A DNA stretch of 64,000 bases from Nectonema munidae (lineage: Eukaryota; Nematomorpha; Nectonematoida; Nectonematidae), in assembly GCA_030549495.1 (NCBI GenBank), contig JAUIRK010000923.1:434001-498000 (forward strand), given 5' to 3'. Below the pieces are notes generated by a model, which saw only the letters and a program-made list of their open reading frames with translations, did not search any database and had not been told where the DNA came from. The position numbers were made by a program, and so were the translations under genes. Numbering within the stretch: position 1 is the stretch's first letter; every line of letters starts with the position of its first letter. Positions 59,220 to 64,000 of the stretch are shown here, one piece after another.

Positions 59220-60620
59220 CTTTTTAGAAAATGTCAATCAAAATTTTGATTGATCAAAAATATTCCTTCAAATTTTACATAAAATATATGTTTTTATACT
59301 AAATCTGCTATGCTGGTTTCATTTCTGGACTCATTTTTATATTTAGGATTTGAAAATACCTATAATGGTAAATCAAATTTGCGGTTTACTTCTAAAAATT
59401 GTCCCCAAAAGCATTCCTTCAAATTTTATATAAAATATATGTGTTATAATAAATCGACTATGCTGGTTTCATTTCTGGACTCATTTTTTACGTTTAGGAT
59501 GTGAAATTACCTATAAGTATTAATCAAATTTGCGGTTTACTTCTAAAAATTGTCTCCAAAAACATTCATTTAAATTTTACAATGAAATATATGTTTTATA
59601 CCAAATCAACCACGCTGTTTTCATTTTTGAACTCATTTTTCAAATTTAGAGGTTTTAAAATATCAGTCAAAATTTGCGGTTTACTTCTAAAAGCTATCTC
59701 CATAAATATTCTCTCAATTTTACATGAAATATTTGTTTTTATACCAAATCGATAATGCTGTTTTTATTTTTTACATTTAGGATTTGAAAATACCTATAAG
59801 TATTAATCAAATTTGCGGTTTACTTCTGAAAATTGTCTCCAAAAATATTCTCTTGGAATATATGTTTTTATACCAAATCAATCATGCTGGTTTCATTTCT
59901 GGACTCATTTTTTACGTTTAGGATGTGAAAATACCTATAAGTGTTTATCAAATTTGCGGTTTACTTTTAAAAATTGTCTCCAAAAACATTCTTTCAAATT
60001 TTACAATTAAATAGTTTTTATACCAAATCAACCATGCTAGTTTCATTTATGGACTCAATTTTTGCAGTTTGAATTTGAAAATACATATACGTATCAATTA
60101 AATTTGCGTTTAGTTCTAAAATTTGTTTTTATAGCAAATAGATCATGATGATTTCATTTCTGAACACAGTTTTCGCATTTAGAGGTTTTACTGCAAGGTG
60201 TCAATCAAATTTGCGGTTTATATCTGAAAACTATATCCCAAAATATTCTCTCTAATTTTACATGAAATATATGTTTTTAAACCAATTCGACCATGATAAT
60301 TTTTATTTCTGAAATCATTTTTTGCAATTAGAGGTTTTAAATGTCTGAAAGTGTCAATCAAATTTTCGATTTACGTCTAATGTCTACAGAAATATTTTTG
60401 AAATTTAAATAAAATATCTGTTTTTATGCCAAATGGAAGATGCGGGTTTCATTTTTTGACTCAGTTTTAGCATTTATGGTTTTAAAATATCTGGAAGCTT
60501 GAATCAGATTTGCGGTTTACTTCTAGATACTGTCTTCAAAAATATTTTCAAAAAAATAAAATATCTGTTTTATACCAAATCGACTATGCTTATTTTATTT
60601 CTGTACTGGATTTTGGATAA
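59220..60620. repeat. Satellite array, about ten units of 146-152 bp
   Basis: The block ATGCTGGTTTCATTTCTGGA starts at 59310, 59460, 59612, 59755, 59884, 60034, 60145, 60293, 60440 and 60586. Most spacings are 143 to 152; two are shorter from deletions. Other shared blocks are AATCAAATTTGCGGTTTACT and TTTTATACCAAATCGAC. Early units are closest to each other, later ones more diverged. Short open frames here are artefacts of the repeat. Confidence 0.88.
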
Positions 60621-60779
60621 TACGGTTAAAAAATATCTCCAAGTTGCAATTGAATTAGTAATGTATGCCTGAAAATCAGTTCTGTAAAAAATTTTCAAAA
60701 AATGGCTCCATATTAGGTATATAGTAAAAATATACTTTTTTTTTTGTATATTTTGGCTTATAATACTTTCTACAATCAT

Positions 60780-61730
60780 CTTGAGTATGAAATATTTATT
60801 AAAAAAAATAAAACGTATTATAAAATCTTTCGAAAATTTGTTGTGAGAGAAGGAACCAAGTTGAAAACTAATTGAAAAGAGAGCATGTGATCAAAACAAA
60901 TAATTAAAAAAATATGTATCTTGACTAAATGGAAGATCTACAATGTTCTAATGAACTAGGAAGTGGTTTAATTATATAATATTAGATGCTTCAAAAAAGA
61001 TTTTGACTGTGAAAAAGAAGTTCCTCTTTTACAAATGAAAAATATTTAAATCTATAGTTTATCATCTAGGATTACAGTTAACATTTAGCAAAGATGGGTA
61101 CGAAATCTGAAAATTTAGAATAGGTCAGATTTATCAAAAATGGCACAGATGCCAATGTGTGAGAATTTAGTCACTATCAAGATATTTTTAATTTAAATTG
61201 AATTTGTCCATCTTTTTCCTTTTGTGTCAAAGAGATAATTTTTTAGATGAAGAACGTTGACAACTTTTTGTAATGAACAATCAACATCACGAATGATTCA
61301 TCAAAAAAAATCCTTTAAAATAAGATTGGTTGACAATTCAGGCCTGATAATAAAATACACGATACTGATAAAAAAGTCTAAGATCATCAAGAAGATTCTT
61401 TAATCAGAATGCTTTGAGAGAGGAAAAAAGTAATTTTATCCTTATAAAAAAATTTTCGAACACACATTGAAGAATATAAATTTCTAATGAAAAAAGGGCT
61501 ACCAAGAAAGGATCATCATAGAATGAATACCAAAATTATATACTGTAAATTATAATATAACGTAGAGACTACGAGCCGATAACGAATTTGTAGCCAAAAA
61601 GATGGAGGTCCTATCGAGTTACATAAGTTACTGTAGAATGAAATATTTTGAGTGAATTAAACACCTAAAGTTGGTTTATTAAATAAATTAAGAAAATAAT
61701 TACCAGAGAAATACTAACAAGTAGAAGTTA
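60780..61730. other. AT-rich spacer between two satellite arrays
   Basis: No gene, mobile element or repeat recognised. Confidence 0.4.
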
Positions 61731-61739
61731 TTTTTATTT

Positions 61740-62920
61740 TTATATATTTGACATTGATTTACAGGTTTAATCGATTTTTAGACAGGTTTTATTGATTTCA
61801 TAAAAAATGAACATCACCATTAAATTCTGCATACTTGAAATGTATAAAAAACTTTAAAAGAATAAAAATTTTAATTTTGACATGGGCTGTCATATTTAAA
61901 TTATTTTGTCAGGTTTGACTAAAATTTATTTAAAAAAAAGGAATATAACCAGTAAACACAGCCTACTTGAAAATGGGTATATATGTGTAAAAATGCCATA
62001 CACGGTAAACTTCATCCCTACCTATACTTTCTATTAAACGTAATTCTCTAATTCAAAAAACCGTGCCTGATCCTTTCTTTTTGGGATAAATCAATTTTTT
62101 GACATTTTTGATTGATTTTTATAAAAAAAAATGAATATCACCACTGAATTACGCATGCTTAAAAATGGGTATATATGTGTAAAAAACTTTATAATATTAC
62201 TTAGATAAAAGTTTCTTTTTAAGATGAGCTGTCATATATAAATCAATGCTTTGATAACTTTAATTGATTTTTATAAAAAAAAATGAATATCACCGCTGAA
62301 TTCAGCATGCTTGAAAATGGGTGTATATGTATAAAAAACATTATATAATTATTTAGATAAAAAGTTTCTTTTTTGAGATGAGCTGTCATATGTAAATCAC
62401 TTTTTTGACAGGTTTGAATGATTTTCATAAAAAATGAATATCACCACTGAATTCAGCATATTTGAAAATGGGTATACATGTGTAAAAAACTTTATATTAT
62501 TTAGATAAAAAGTTCCTTTTTGAGATGAGCTGTCACATTTAGATCAATTTTTTGACAGGTTTGATTGATTTTCATAAAAAATGAATATCATCACTGGATT
62601 CAGCATATTTGAAAATGGGTATACATGTGTAAAAAACTTTATATACTTATTTAGATAATAAGTCCTTTTTGAGATGAGCTGTCACATTTAGATCAATTTT
62701 TGACAGGTTTGATTGATTTTCATAAAAAATGAATATCACCACTGAATTCAGCATATTTGAAAATGGGTATACATGCGTAAAAAACTTTATATAATTATTT
62801 AAATAAAAAGTTCTTTTTTGAGATGAGCTGTCAAATATAAATCAATTTTTTGACAGGTTTGATTGATTTTCATAAAAAATGGGCATCACCACTGAATTCA
62901 GCATAGTTGAAATATATATG
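61740..62920. repeat. Satellite array, about eight units of 147-152 bp
   Basis: ATGAATATCACCACTGAATTC begins units at 62131, 62283, 62434, 62581, 62729 and (as ATGGGCATCACC) 62879, with more diverged units from about 61806. Each contains GAAAATGGGTATACATGTGT, GAGATGAGCTGTCACATTTA and TTTTTGACAGGTTTGATTGA. The internal units differ at only a few positions, indicating recent homogenisation. Confidence 0.9.
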
Positions 62921-63352
62921 TAACATTAAAAATATTTATAAAAACTTATTAATATCTGAGAAAAATAGTAGGGGGGGGCACTTTACGCCCCCCCAGCACT
63001 TGAGCGAACAAATTTTGCCCAACACTAATAGGGTTAAAATTGTAAAAAAAATACAATTTTTTTTTTATAAACCAAAATTTACAACGAAGTTCGCTCATTT
63101 CACATATGCGTCTGATGTGATATTGATGATCATGTAGGGACAGAAAAATAGAGAGAATTGTGATGAAGTTAGGAGTGAGTGTAGGATAAAATGAAATATG
63201 TTTTTCATCCTTTGATCTGTCAACAATGATGAACAGTATTTATTCTTTAGTTTGTTTTTAAAATTTTTTGATCGATTGTTTCACCTAGCAGAGAAGCAAA
63301 TTGCATCACGTTTTTATTTCATATTTCTAACTTTTCATTTCTTTCAATCCTA

Positions 63353-64000
63353 ATGTCTTCATTCACACGTAAAAGAGTAATGTACGAAATAGATTTGCAA
63401 ACGAAAGTTCGATTAATCAAGGAATCACGAAACTCGCCTAAACCGACTCAAAAGGAAATTAGCCTAAAGTACGGCATTGGTATTTAGTACAGTCAGTATC
63501 TGGTATAATGAAAAAAGCAGACTTCTATCTTAACAATTTTGTAAAAAAGGCTGACGGAAAAAAGAAAAGACTTGAAAAAAGTTGTAGATTCGACAAACTC
63601 AATCAAATGATGTATGAGTGGTTTGTACAAGCGCGAAACAAAAATTTTCCTACATCTGGTCCAATTATACAAGCCAATACAGTCGAGTACAGCAAGATAC
63701 TCTCTTTCAGGAGAGAAAGCTGCTGTAGATTAAAAAACGCTAGAAGACTGGATCCGAAAAATTCCTGATTTGAATCAAGGATATGAGCTAAAAGATGTGT
63801 TCAATTGCGACGAAACGGGCCTTTTTTATCGTGCCTTGCTAAACAAAACTCTCGTAACCAAGTCAAACAGTCATAGTGGCGCAAAGAATTCCAAAGAACG
63901 ACTGACAGTTTTACTCGAGTGCAGTGTTATTGGTGAAAAATTAACGCTAGTAGTTATAGGAAAGTCAAAAAAGCCAAGATATATGAAAGCTGTAAAAAGT
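63353..64000 (+). mobile_element. pogo/Tigger transposase relic, cut by the window edge
   Basis: ATG 63353: MSSFTRKRVMYEIDLQTKVR then SPKPTQKEISLKYGIG, the first helix-turn-helix. A stop and shift follow, then VSIWYNEKS, then LNQMMYEWFVQARNKNFPTS and GPIIQAN (CENP-B-type HTH). It continues with LEDWIRKIPDLNQGYEL and VFNCDETGLFYRALLNKTL (first catalytic aspartate in the CDETG box), and ERLTVLLECS and VVIGKSKKPRYMK of the DDE core. At least three interruptions, so inactive. The second aspartate region is beyond the window. Confidence 0.82.

Noticed and set aside
59310-60010. Three open frames with repeated residues (CGLLLK, FHSWTHF)
   Set aside because: They are translations of the tandem satellite, not a repeat protein.
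1-64000. CRISPR arrays, operons, bacterial-type promoters
   Set aside because: The sequence is an intron-bearing animal genome; the regular repeats found are satellites with monomers of about 150 bp or 21 bp without unique spacers.

Overview
This is a low-GC animal nuclear sequence with intron-containing genes spread thinly among many old transposons and satellite arrays. The gene set (mitochondrial-clan cytochrome P450, a PIAS SUMO ligase, the WD40 part of an LRWD1/ORCA-like protein, mitochondrial ribosomal protein mL51) is metazoan. The P450 type and the mL51 sequence are closest to what I know from arthropods. A copepod such as a sea louse is my guess at the group; nothing in the window proves it.

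Layout. 1-6829 (minus): the 5' four exons of a mitochondrial P450, running off the left edge. Its introns hold piggyBac MITEs, SINEs, a LINE tail, a mariner-type MITE and a duplicated piece of its own first exon. 6.9-18.6 kb: intergenic, with deletion derivatives of pogo/Tigger and piggyBac transposons, foldback elements and a short satellite. 18717-32088 (minus): a complete six-exon PIAS gene whose phases agree at every junction (835 aa). Its introns carry a hAT relic, piggyBac MITEs and a foldback element interrupted by a MITE; a 126-bp palindromic element lies about 110 bp upstream of its start codon. 33.7-36.2 kb: a MITE split by a 212-bp inverted-repeat element that carries a retroelement-type integrase fragment, and a tentative small spliced gene. 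38.5-42.3 kb (minus): remnants of a LINE with two 682-bp direct repeats. 45158-46578 (plus): terminal exon of an LRWD1-like gene. 48-53.6 kb: Tc1/mariner derivatives, a hAT MITE and a degenerate satellite array. 53.8-56.9 kb (minus): a LINE ORF2 abutted by a hAT relic. 57276-57934 (plus): mL51. 58-64 kb: a SINE with perfect target-site duplications, two more ~150-bp satellite arrays, and a Tigger transposase relic at the right edge.

The four host genes are functionally unrelated and there is no operon-like arrangement. The most coherent non-gene system is a family of about 130-bp TTAA-flanked piggyBac MITEs with repeated GCAGACGA motifs. They occur throughout, nest in each other and in other repeats, and share their terminal sequence with a deleted transposase-bearing copy at 15.7-16.0 kb. 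A second theme is a ~150-bp satellite present in opposite orientations on either side of the LINE/hAT/mL51 block.

Splice sites, phases and TIRs were read by eye. Family assignments come from remembered protein signatures, not from searches.
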